Positions 14,264 to 21,114 of a stretch of DNA of 22,371 nucleotides are shown piece after piece (positions within the stretch are counted from its first letter, which is position 1; each line of letters begins with the position of its first letter). Source of the stretch: Methanocrinis alkalitolerans (GTDB taxonomy: Archaea > Halobacteriota > Methanosarcinia > Methanotrichales > Methanotrichaceae); assembly GCF_029167205.1 (NCBI RefSeq), contig NZ_JARFPL010000037.1, forward strand, positions 1-22,371. Reading direction: 5' to 3'. A program made the position numbers and the translations under genes. The notes beneath the pieces are model-generated. The model was given only the letters and a program-made list of their open reading frames with translations. It searched no databases and was not told where the DNA came from.

Positions 14264-14671
14264 TTATTTTTTCTTCAGGACTTCGGCCTGCTTGAGCATC
14301 TCCATGACGGCGCCGTCTGCTATGCGGTAATAGGACCATTTGCCGTCCTTTCGTTCTCTTACGAGCCCCGCCTCCTTCAAGACGGAGAGGTGATGGGAGG
14401 TGGAGGACTGGCGCCTGTCGAGGGCGGCCATGATCTCGCAGACGCACAGCTCCCCCTCTTTTAGGAGCTTTATGATCCGCAGCCTGCAGGGATCGGCGAC
14501 GGCCTTCAAGACCTCGACAGTTCCATCAGGGTCTTCTCCCTCAATGGTCACCACCAGACTGGAGAGTTCCCTTATCCTCTTCTCGGCCTTCTGCTGATCG
14601 CCGATGAGCCTTCCGAGGCTGCAGACCGCATCATCGTTGATCTTTGAACCGCCGCAAACCCACTCTGGCAT
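14264..14671 (-). CDS. arsR: ArsR-family arsenite-responsive repressor (copy 2)
   Basis: The 135-residue winged-helix protein shows the same As(III) site ELCVCEIM, recognition helix QSSTSHHLSVL and wing RKDGKWSYYRI as the ArsR at 7712-8107. About 46 of the last 63 residues are identical; the N-terminal halves diverge. Start ATG at 14671 (TTG at 14677 is an alternative). It lies between the CGCC-motif protein (25 bp upstream) and the ArsP-like permease (33 bp downstream) and probably represses unit C. The two ArsR proteins may also cross-regulate. Confidence 0.92.
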   Translation of the reverse strand: MPEWVCGGSKINDDAVCSLGRLIGDQQKAEKRIRELSSLVVTIEGEDPDGTVEVLKAVADPCRLRIIKLLKEGELCVCEIMAALDRRQSSTSHHLSVLKEAGLVRERKDGKWSYYRIADGAVMEMLKQAEVLKKK

Positions 14672-14696
14672 CCTCAACCGTCCCTACGAAGGCGGA

Positions 14697-14993
14697 TCAT
14701 CTCTTCCTGGCTTCGAAGAACCTCTCGTATTCTCTCAAAAATGCCTTCTTGTAGACCTCTTCGGCCCCCTCGGCTATGAAGTTGAGCTTCTTGAGGTCCC
14801 TTAGTAGCTCGTCGCCGGTGAGATCTTCGGGCTTGTCGCCTCTCTTGAGATATTCCTGAAACGTCTCGTCAAGGCCGACGATCCCCGCCTTCCTCCCACC
14901 GACGTCTATCTGGCGGGAGCCGACGATCTGGGAGCCGCAGCAGCCACATCCTCCGCCTTTTCCGAAGATTTTATCTTTCAGCATCTTCATCAT
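14697..14993 (-). CDS. Small CGCC-motif protein, first gene of ars unit C
   Basis: I do not recognise the family. The ~98-residue soluble protein has a basic N-terminus (MMKMLKDKIFGK), then GGGCGCCGS (C16, C18, C19), then a helical, charged remainder (ETFQEYLKRG ... EYERFFEARKR). The Cys cluster is the only evident site and could bind As(III) or another thiophilic metal. Start candidates are ATG at 14993, 14990 or 14984. The TATA box at 15013-15022 predicts transcription from about 14990, so the mRNA may be leaderless, and no ribosome site is visible. Its position before arsR parallels the GCSCC zinc-ribbon protein of unit A. Confidence 0.7.
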   Translation of the reverse strand: MMKMLKDKIFGKGGGCGCCGSQIVGSRQIDVGGRKAGIVGLDETFQEYLKRGDKPEDLTGDELLRDLKKLNFIAEGAEEVYKKAFLREYERFFEARKR

Positions 14994-15011
14994 CAACGCA
15001 TCAGTTGTCGT

Positions 15012-15022
15012 CGATATATAAG
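15012..15022 (-). promoter_or_regulatory. TATA box of ars unit C
   Basis: On the minus strand it reads cttatatatcga. It lies 25-30 bp before the ATGs at 14993/14990, implying a leaderless transcript. It is nearly identical to the unit A promoter at 8319-8328. Confidence 0.6.
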
Positions 15023-15041
15023 CATTATGGTGAAGTCTCAA

Positions 15042-15315
15042 GTATCAGCTTAAAGGGGATTATTGGATGAATAATCTGATATATTGGGAATATAGAAAAT
15101 CAATAATCCTTATTTAGGCAAATTTCAACTGTGATGCCTTAAGTTAAAGATCTATATCAAAAAATAGAGTATCAATATATATCGATATAAACCATCGTCA
15201 AAGAGCTGCTGAACATCAGAACTCCGGCCACTCTGAACCTCTAAATCCTGCATACAACTATTTGCCAGGCTGCCTCCTGACCCCGTAGACCGTATCCGCT
15301 TTGGGCGATCTGTCG
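15042..15315. other. AT-rich intergenic region with inverted repeats
   Basis: No gene is seen. Upstream of the unit C promoter, gattatt (15058-15064) pairs with aataatc (15070-15076) around ggatg. The longer ggattattg (15057-15065) recurs inverted as caataatcc at 15101-15109. A palindromic atatcgatat lies near 15178-15188. These could be regulator sites for unit C or simply AT-rich spacer. Confidence 0.4.
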
Positions 15316-16076
15316 TCAAGCCGTCTTCCGGCTTCTTTCATGCAACGTGACCCCGATCCATAGGAAGAAGAGGGTGAAGGCCGCAATCCCAAGGGCGTCT
15401 ATCTCCGGTCCAAAGGCCGAACTTCCCCTCACCGAATATTGTACCATATCATTTGCATAGGTGAGGGGGATATCAGAGTGATGACCCCGTATCTTCCCAT
15501 CTCGTCTATGGGGATGAAGATGCCGCTAACAAAGAGGAGGGGGAGACGGACGAAGTTGAGGATCATCATCACGTCTCCGGGGTTCTCTGTGGGCATCGCC
15601 GAGAACATGATCCCCATCGCCGAGAATCCGAAGGATATCAGAACCACCGCCGCCAAAAACCCTATCGTATGATCGATGGTGAAGCCGTACCATATCATCC
15701 CTATGATGAGGGGGATCGCCGTCATGACGGCACCATAGACCGCGCCTCCGGCGATCTCCCCCAGGAGTATCGAGAGGGGCGAGATGGGAGCGGTGATCAT
15801 CCGCTCATGGGTCTTCATCCTCCTCTCCGTCGGCACCGCCACCGCCCCCACCGAAGAGGCGCTGAAGAAGATGGTGATGGCCACAAGTCCAGGTATCAAC
15901 GCCTGGGGCGGGAGATCCCTCCCTACAGCAAAGGAGATGAAGAGGAATAGAGGGAACATCAGCCCGAACATAATCGTCCCCGGTCGGAGGTAATAGATCC
16001 GGGCGTCCTTCTTTGTTATCGCCCAAGCCCGGTAGAGCTCCCGCCGGACCCTCGAAGGCCTTCTGTGCGAGGTCAT
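15316..16076 (-). pseudogene. ABC-2 type transporter permease, frameshifted near the C-terminus
   Basis: The first ~205 codons (from ATG 16076) encode a clear ABC-2 permease with six TM segments and the family pattern ERRMKTHERMITAPIS and RLPLLFVSGIFIPIDEM. The frame then runs into WYNIR and stops at 15429. One base over, the family C-terminus continues without a gap: PLTYANDMVQYSVRG, then a last TM segment (ALGIAAFTLFFLWIGVTL) and a stop at 15316-15318. The break lies in a run of five Gs at 15465-15469; six would restore a 253-residue protein. The defect may be a true mutation or a homopolymer sequencing error. Its partner ATPase is truncated just upstream, which favours a genuinely dead system. 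ATG overlaps the ATPase stop (ATGA). Confidence 0.85.
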
Positions 16077-16190
16077 CGGTGCCCGTCTCCTTCCGCCTGA
16101 TCATTTACGATGGCCAGGAACGCATCTTCGAGGCTCGGCCCCAGGGTGTTGATGGAGACGATCTTCAACCCACAGGACTTACTATATTCG
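16073..16190 (-). pseudogene. C-terminal remnant of an ABC transporter ATPase
   Basis: On the minus strand, in frame with a stop that overlaps the permease ATG, about 37 codons read LEYSKSCGLKIVSINTLGP followed by SLEDAFLAIV. This is the typical C-terminal tail of ABC-2 partner ATPases (PSLEDAF motif). The similarity ends at about 16190, where the IS element begins. The Walker A, signature and Walker B parts are not present on the far side of the element within this window, so the insertion was accompanied or followed by deletion. Confidence 0.8.
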
Positions 16191-16195
16191 AGTGA

Positions 16196-17204
16196 CTACT
16201 CCCCGCCCTGAAGGGCGGTGCTTCTAGCTTTTGGCAGAGACTGTAGTCCCAGTCTCAAAATGTTTATCGCCGCATTCTCGTCACGGTCCATGACCGGCCC
16301 GCATTGAGGACATCCATGGACCCGATCCGATAGCGACTTCGGCACTTTAAGACCGCACCTGGAACATAGCTGACTTGTGTTTCTGGGATCGACCGGAACC
16401 ACCATCGAACCGGCGCTCTCAGCCTTGTACGATGTGGTTATCACTAGCATCCTCCAGGCAGCGTCTGATATGCTCTTAGCCAGGCAGTGGTTCTTAAGCA
16501 TGTTCGTGATACTCAGATCCTCGAAAGCAATCAGCCCGAACCTTTCGACCAGGTTGTGACTGACCTGATGAGCAAAATCGTATCTGCGGTTGGCTATCCG
16601 CTCATGGGTCCGCGAGACGACTTTGAGAGCTTTCCTCCTCTCAGGAGTTTCCTTCTCATATTTGGATAGTCGTCTTTGAGCTTTGGCCAACGCCTTCTCC
16701 TCAGATCGAAAGAACCGGGGGTTATCGATCTTCTCTCCGTTGGACAACGTAGCGAAACTCTCCAGCCCCACATCGATGCCCGCCATCAACCCATCTTTCC
16801 AGGGAGGCTTCGGAGGATCGTCGATCTCCACTGAGAAGCAGGCAAACCATTTTCCGGTCGAAGATCTCCGAACGGTTAACCTCTTGATCTTGCCTTCGAT
16901 GGGTCGATGGAGCTTGATCTTGATATCTCCGATCTTGGAGAGGCACAGCTTCCCGAAAGACAGTTTGAATCCCAGCTGTGGATAGGTGAACGAATCGTAC
17001 CATCCTTTCCCCTTGAACCTGGGATACCCTGGGGTCTCTCCTGCTTTGACCCTCCGGAAGAACGCTTTGAAGGCCAGATCTACCCGTTCTTGGACGTTCT
17101 GGAGGGTCTGAGAGAATACCTCCTTTTAGTTCTGGTTTGTTTTTCTTCCACTCTGGCAGCAAGTTGTGAGTCTCATACTTACTCTACTTTTCAACTTTTC
17201 CCGC
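16196..17204 (-). pseudogene. tnpB: TnpB (RuvC-like RNA-guided nuclease) pseudogene
   Basis: An intact-looking C-terminal part (16196-16831 and upstream in the same frame) carries the RuvC triad: GIDVG, AFEDLS and DRDENAAINIL. It also has the zinc finger CSRCG...CPQCG. The same frame runs upstream through RFKGKGWYDSFTYPQLGF and VFSQTLQNVQERVDLAF. It then shifts by one base at about 17119-17123, where one extra C on the plus strand breaks PELK from VFSQ. Further up, YETHNLLPEWKK is preceded by an in-frame TAG at 17184-17186. The usual first ~40-50 residues cannot be found in one frame. The catalytic core is therefore preserved but the gene as a whole is broken. The 3' end would also encode the guide (omega) RNA of an active element. 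Confidence 0.85.
16203..16218. repeat. Right-end hairpin of the IS605-type element
   Basis: A perfect 6-bp stem ccgccc/gggcgg with a tgaa loop lies at the 3' end of tnpB, ~10 bp from the inferred element edge. Such hairpins are recognised by TnpA and form part of the TnpB guide RNA scaffold. Confidence 0.6.
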
Positions 17205-17391
17205 CTGGTATAATATATGTTATATAATGCAGTTTGCTAAGTATTTTCATGTATAAACTCATCAAGACGCCATCGAGGCTGAATCCTTTTTTAGCTGCTT
17301 TTTCCGACTTATTCACCAGGCCGAGTTTCAAGTCATTCTGTAACATGACTTCCGCAATAGCCGTATGTTCTAAATCCAAAACCATCTCCAT
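17191..17391 (-). CDS. Hypothetical small protein of doubtful coding status
   Basis: A 66-codon open frame runs upstream of, and slightly into, the tnpB remnant. It starts MEMVLDLEHTAIAEVMLQND and contains a Lys-rich helix (NKSEKAAKKGF). I recognise no family. It could be a short host gene, a fragment of another element or a chance frame. About 140 further bases up to the CoA-transferase remnant show nothing. Confidence 0.25.
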   Translation of the reverse strand: MEMVLDLEHTAIAEVMLQNDLKLGLVNKSEKAAKKGFSLDGVLMSLYMKILSKLHYITYIIPGGKS

Positions 17392-17555
17392 CGGTCATCG
17401 GTTAAGAGAAGAATCGCGATGAGGCAGCGATCTCGGTAGCAAGTACGGTGAGATTGGCTTGGTCAAAAAGGCTACAGCAAGTCAGTCTTTAAATCGGATC
17501 AAATCTAGATGACGCATAATTCGTGTGAAAAATGGCAATATTGTGTAGCTTAAAT

Positions 17556-17800
17556 TCCTTAACCGATGACCCATGGATCCACGTCTGGACCCTGGGGATC
17601 GCCCCTTGCGCCGAGGAGCAGTTTCGGGAGAACTTTCGGCTCAACTCCTTCTTCGTCGGCTCCCGGAGTAGGGAGGCGATCAACCGGGGGGACGCCGACC
17701 ACACACCGGTATTTTTTCGGAGGTCCCGGCGCTGTTCCGCCATGGGGCCATCCCCATCGACGTCGCCCTCGTCAAGACTTCTCCCCCCGACCGCCACCTT
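17556..17800 (+). pseudogene. Fossil of an acetyl-CoA hydrolase / 4-hydroxybutyrate CoA-transferase family gene
   Basis: About 80 codons survive of an enzyme family normally ~430 residues long. The first frame reads IHVWTLGIAPCAEEQF, then NSFFVGSRSREAINRG and DADHTPVFF. At the T-run 17712-17717 the frame shifts by one: six Ts are present and seven would keep it open. It continues as SEVPALFRHGAIPIDVALV and KTSPPDRH. These are the family's conserved N-terminal-half motifs (FvG..vReAv..G.aDy.PvfLsevP..f and DVALv..SPPD). Both the first ~60-80 residues and everything after SPPD are missing. It is a relic from before the IS-linked rearrangement. Confidence 0.75.
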
Positions 17801-17944
17801 CGCCACGATCTCCCCGGAGTCCATCCCCTCGGCCCGGAGCTCCCCCCCCCAACTCCCTCCCTTCCGGCGGCCATATCTCTCCCGCCGATCTCACCCTTCG
17901 ACTTCGGGAGGCAGCGGCCCTGCCCCGCGCCCCCTCCCCCATCC

Positions 17945-19318
17945 TCATTTCAGATCGTACCTCTGCCCGGGTTGCGGGACGACTACCTCGGCGTCGAACT
18001 CGCCCCTGATCGCCTCGGCGAAGGAACGGCTCGCCTCCGGCTCCCCGTGGTTGACGAAGACCTGCCGGGGAAACTCTTTGAACGAGCGGAGCCAATTTAG
18101 CATCCCCGTCGGCCCCGCATGGGCCGAGAAGGCGTCGAGATATTCGATCCGGGCCCGGACGTTCCAGTCCCTGTTCATCATCCTGATCGTCTTGGCGCCG
18201 TCGAGGAGCATCCGGCCGGTGGTACCTTCCGCCTGATAGCCGATGAAGAGGACGGTGGATTCTTTCCGGCCGATGTTCTGGACGAGGTGGTGGATGATCC
18301 TGCCGCCGGTGCACATCCCGCTGGCGGAGATGATGATATGCGCTTCTTTCATATCGTTTATCGCCTTCGACTCCTCCCTCGACCTCGCATACTCTATCCC
18401 CGGGAAGTCGAGGGGATTGTCTCCGGTCGAAAGGAGGCGGAGCGTCTCCTCATCGAAGTACTCGGGGTGGCGGCTGTAGATCTCTGTAGCCGAGATGGCC
18501 ATGGGGCTGTCTACAAAGGTCTTCACCCCCTCGAGCCTCCCCCTCTCAGCGTAGTGATTCAGCTCGTAAATAATCTCCTGGGTACGCCCGACAGCAAACG
18601 CCGGGATGACGACGTTTCCGCCGCGGTCGATCGTCTCAAGGATGACCTCCATCAGCCTCTTGCCCCGCTCCGACATATCTCCGTGATCTCGGTTCCCGTA
18701 GGTCGACTCGATCACCAGCCAGTCGGCCTCCTCCACCCTGTCGGGGTCCCGGAGGAACGGAGCGCCGCGCCGCCCCATATCCCCGGTGAAGAGCAGCTTT
18801 TGGCCGTCGACGGAGAGCTCTACCATCGCCGAGCCGATGATGTGGCCCGCGTCCAGGAACCTTGCCGAGGCGCCTCCGATATCCTGAGATTTATAATAAT
18901 CGACGGACCTGAACCGCGTCAGGGCATCGGAGACGTCCTCATCAGTATAGAGGGGAGGGCGGGGCTCGCCGTTGCGCTGATCCGGATGGCGGCTTTCCCG
19001 GTCCGCTTCTTCTTTCATCAGATAAGCGGAGTCCTTGAGCATGATCTCGCAAAGGTCTTCGGTGGCGGGGGTCGAGTAGACCTCGCCGGAGAACCCCTCC
19101 TTTACGAGGAGGGGGATTCTCCCGCTATGGTCGATGTGGGCATGGGTGAGAAGCAGCGCCTCGAGAGAGCGGGGATCATGCCCGAACCCTCCCCGGTTCT
19201 GGTACGAATCCCTTCCCTGAAAGAGCCCCGCATCCACCCCGACCCGGATATCACCTGCGTCGAGCACTGTGTGGGAGCCCGTAACGCCGGCGGCCGCCCC
19301 GTAGAACTGAAGCTTCAT
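17945..19318 (-). CDS. Beta-CASP metallo-beta-lactamase ribonuclease (CPSF-like)
   Basis: The 457-residue protein combines an MBL nuclease core with a beta-CASP insert. The zinc motif THAHIDHSG places ligands at H59, H61, D63 and H64; GHIIGSAM and FTGDMG supply the other MBL ligands. IPAFAVGRTQE, SGMCTGGR and DAFSAHAG are the beta-CASP motifs. Archaeal and bacterial members of this length are RNA exo/endonucleases acting in mRNA and rRNA processing. It lacks the N-terminal KH domains of the archaeal aCPSF1 type, so it is of the shorter YSH1/RNase-J-like group. The ATG at 19318 gives a complete N-terminal strand (KLQFYGAAAGVTGS). No clear ribosome site is seen. It stands alone. Confidence 0.92.
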   Translation of the reverse strand: MKLQFYGAAAGVTGSHTVLDAGDIRVGVDAGLFQGRDSYQNRGGFGHDPRSLEALLLTHAHIDHSGRIPLLVKEGFSGEVYSTPATEDLCEIMLKDSAYLMKEEADRESRHPDQRNGEPRPPLYTDEDVSDALTRFRSVDYYKSQDIGGASARFLDAGHIIGSAMVELSVDGQKLLFTGDMGRRGAPFLRDPDRVEEADWLVIESTYGNRDHGDMSERGKRLMEVILETIDRGGNVVIPAFAVGRTQEIIYELNHYAERGRLEGVKTFVDSPMAISATEIYSRHPEYFDEETLRLLSTGDNPLDFPGIEYARSREESKAINDMKEAHIIISASGMCTGGRIIHHLVQNIGRKESTVLFIGYQAEGTTGRMLLDGAKTIRMMNRDWNVRARIEYLDAFSAHAGPTGMLNWLRSFKEFPRQVFVNHGEPEASRSFAEAIRGEFDAEVVVPQPGQRYDLK

Positions 19319-19384
19319 GAGGAAGTCAAAAGCGTCATCTCCAGATTAAACTTCCGGGATGTGAGATTTTATCAGGTCAGTTAA

Positions 19385-19563
19385 ATCCCCCTGCCATCTT
19401 CTCTGCGATCTCTGCGCAGTCCGCCCCCAGGTCTCTTCCCCCGCCTTCCCGGACCCCGAGGTCCTCATCTCACCACGCACCCCCAAGAGAAGGACCTCTC
19501 CTCTCTCGGGCTTAACTATTTTTATCTCCCCTTCTAAAGTTGCGGAATAGGAGGTCCTGACCG
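19385..19563 (+). promoter_or_regulatory. Upstream region and promoter of the aminotransferase gene
   Basis: The ~180-bp gap is CT-rich on the plus strand. It contains a TATA-like ctatttttatc at 19516-19525, predicting a start near 19547, followed by the ribosome site AGGAGGT at 19549-19555 before the ATG at 19564. No gene is supported in the gap. Confidence 0.45.
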
Positions 19564-20667
19564 ATGAAGTTTGCAAGCCACGTCGAGGAGATCGACATAT
19601 CAGGGATTAGAAAGAGCTTTGAGGGGGCGGGGCCAGGGGCGATAAACCTCGGCCTCGGCCAGCCCGACTTCGACACCCCAGACCACATCAAGCGGGCGGC
19701 GATCGAGGCGATCGAGGAGGGGTTCACGGGGTACACCATGAACCTGGGGACCGCCGAGCTCCGGGGGGCGCTCTCAGAGAAGCTTCGGCGGGAGAACGGC
19801 CTCGACTATGCCCCAGGGGAGATCATGGTGACGAGCGGCGCCAGCGAAGCGCTCTTCCTCGCCGTCGCCGCCGTCGTCGAGGAGGGGGACGAGGTCCTGA
19901 TGGGCGACCCCGGCTTCGTCTCCTACGCTGCCCTGGCGAGGGTGGCCCAAGGCAGGCCCGTCTCCGTTCCCATGGACGAAAGGTTCCACCTCACCGCCGA
20001 TGCCGTCGCAGAGAGGATAACACCGAGGACGAGGGCGCTCATCGTCAACTCCCCCAACAACCCCACAGGCTCCGTCCAGACGAAAGAGGAGCTGCAGGCC
20101 CTGGCGGAGCTGGCCGAGGACCACGACTTCGCCCTCATCTCCGACGAGGTCTACGAGCACTTCGTATACGAGGGGGAGCACGCCAGCCCCGCCCTCTACT
20201 CCGACGACGTCATCACCATCAACGCAGTCTCCAAGACCTATGCCATGACCGGCTGGAGGCTCGGCTACCTGGCAGCGAGGGGCGAGGCTCTCGAGAATAT
20301 GCTCAAGGTCCACCAGTACGTCCAGGCCTGCGCATCCTCCATCTCCCAGAGGGCGGCCCTGGCGGCGGTCAGCGGCCCCCAGGAATGCGTCCGGGATATG
20401 AAGGAGGAGTTTCGGAGGAGGAGGGACGTCCTAGTCTCTGGCCTCCGATCGATGGGGATGGATATCGCCAAGCCCCAGGGGGCGTTCTACGCCTTCCCGA
20501 AGGTGGGGGACGGGGACGACGTCGCCGCCCGGCTGATCCGGGGCGGCGTCGTGACGGTCCCAGGATCTGCCTTCGGCTCAGTGGCAAAAGATCACATCAG
20601 GATATCTTATGCCGCCTCCATGGCCGATATAAAAACAGCCCTGGGGCGGATGAGAGAAATTCTTTAA
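19564..20667 (+). CDS. Class I/II pyridoxal-phosphate aminotransferase (aspartate-type)
   Basis: The 367-residue cytosolic protein is a fold-type I aminotransferase. Visible motifs are NLGLGQPDF (residues 28-36), GYTMNLG, SGASEAL, VNSPNNPTG with the PLP-contacting N166, SDEVY (D194, Y197), and AVSKTYAMTGWRLGY with the Schiff-base K224. HIRISYA near the C-terminus holds the substrate carboxylate-binding Arg. Enzymes of this group transfer amino groups between aspartate, aromatic or branched amino acids and 2-oxoglutarate; the specific substrate is not evident. Strong ribosome site AGGAGGT nine bases upstream of the ATG. The next gene (aIF5A) has its own TATA box across this gene's stop. Confidence 0.93.
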   Translation: MKFASHVEEIDISGIRKSFEGAGPGAINLGLGQPDFDTPDHIKRAAIEAIEEGFTGYTMNLGTAELRGALSEKLRRENGLDYAPGEIMVTSGASEALFLAVAAVVEEGDEVLMGDPGFVSYAALARVAQGRPVSVPMDERFHLTADAVAERITPRTRALIVNSPNNPTGSVQTKEELQALAELAEDHDFALISDEVYEHFVYEGEHASPALYSDDVITINAVSKTYAMTGWRLGYLAARGEALENMLKVHQYVQACASSISQRAALAAVSGPQECVRDMKEEFRRRRDVLVSGLRSMGMDIAKPQGAFYAFPKVGDGDDVAARLIRGGVVTVPGSAFGSVAKDHIRISYAASMADIKTALGRMREIL

Positions 20668-20670
20668 ATA
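20663..20670 (+). promoter_or_regulatory. TATA box of aIF5A
   Basis: tttaaata overlaps the aminotransferase stop codon (20665-20667). It predicts a transcript start near 20692 and a ~25-nt leader with AGGTGA ahead of the ATG at 20717. Confidence 0.5.
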
Positions 20671-20716
20671 GGAGCCGCGTTATTCGACGGAAATGTGACG
20701 TGTTGAAGGTGACGAG

Positions 20717-21100
20717 ATGAAAGAGCAGGTGGAGACTAGAGAGCTGAAGGAAGGCAGGTATGTGATCATCGACGGTGAGCCGTGCATCATCAAGAGCATA
20801 GCCAAGTCCAAGCCGGGAAAGCACGGCGCTGCGAAGGCGAGGGTCGACGCCGTCGGGATCTTCGACGGCCAGAAGAGGTCCATCGTCCAGCCGGTGACGG
20901 CAAAAATTTACGTTCCCATCGTCGAGAGGAAGTCGGGTCAGGTTCTGACGATCGGGGATACCTCTGCCCAGCTGATGGACAATAGCGACTACAGCACCAT
21001 AGACGTTCCCATCACCGAGGAAGATCGATCTAAGCTGGAAGAGGGGAAGGAAGTCTCCTACCTGCTCGTCATGGGCAGGACGAAGATGGACATGCGCTAG
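20717..21100 (+). CDS. eif5a: Translation initiation factor 5A (aIF5A)
   Basis: The 127-residue protein is the archaeal orthologue of eIF5A/EF-P, which relieves ribosome stalling. The loop SKPGKHGAAKARV contains the lysine (K35) that becomes deoxyhypusine/hypusine using spermidine. The N-terminal KOW-like domain (EGRYVIIDGEPC) and C-terminal OB fold (ending YLLVMGRTKMDMR) are complete. Agmatinase follows 14 bp later and is probably cotranscribed, which ties the factor to the polyamine pathway that feeds its modification. Confidence 0.97.
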   Translation: MKEQVETRELKEGRYVIIDGEPCIIKSIAKSKPGKHGAAKARVDAVGIFDGQKRSIVQPVTAKIYVPIVERKSGQVLTIGDTSAQLMDNSDYSTIDVPITEEDRSKLEEGKEVSYLLVMGRTKMDMR

Positions 21101-21114
21101 AAGCGCCGAATCGG

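Larger units (their letters stand above)
16191..17210 (-). mobile_element. IS200/IS605-family (IS1341-type) element remnant, tnpB only
   Basis: A degenerate tnpB occupies the element and no tnpA is seen. The right end lies just after the tnpB stop: the minus strand reads gggcggggagtagtcac, ending where the ABC ATPase remnant begins. The palindrome ccgccc-tgaa-gggcgg at 16203-16218 overlaps the last tnpB codons, as expected for the subterminal hairpin of this family. The left end is not identifiable because the tnpB N-terminus is missing or scrambled. Confidence 0.7.

Noticed and set aside
16722..17162. 146-codon minus-strand frame in the IS region
   Set aside because: Its start (LPEWKKNKPELK) is real tnpB, but after the frameshift it is an out-of-frame reading of tnpB, not a separate protein.
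17532..18236. 234-codon plus-strand frame
   Set aside because: Only its first ~60 codons match a family (the CoA-transferase fossil); the rest is Pro/Ser/Arg-rich reading opposite the nuclease gene.
18119..19384. 421-codon open frame opposite the beta-CASP nuclease gene
   Set aside because: It is the antisense shadow of a gene with full catalytic motifs; its own translation shows no recognisable domain.
19346..19576. 76-codon minus-strand frame upstream of the aminotransferase
   Set aside because: It overlaps the aminotransferase promoter and ribosome site and shows no domain or ribosome site of its own.
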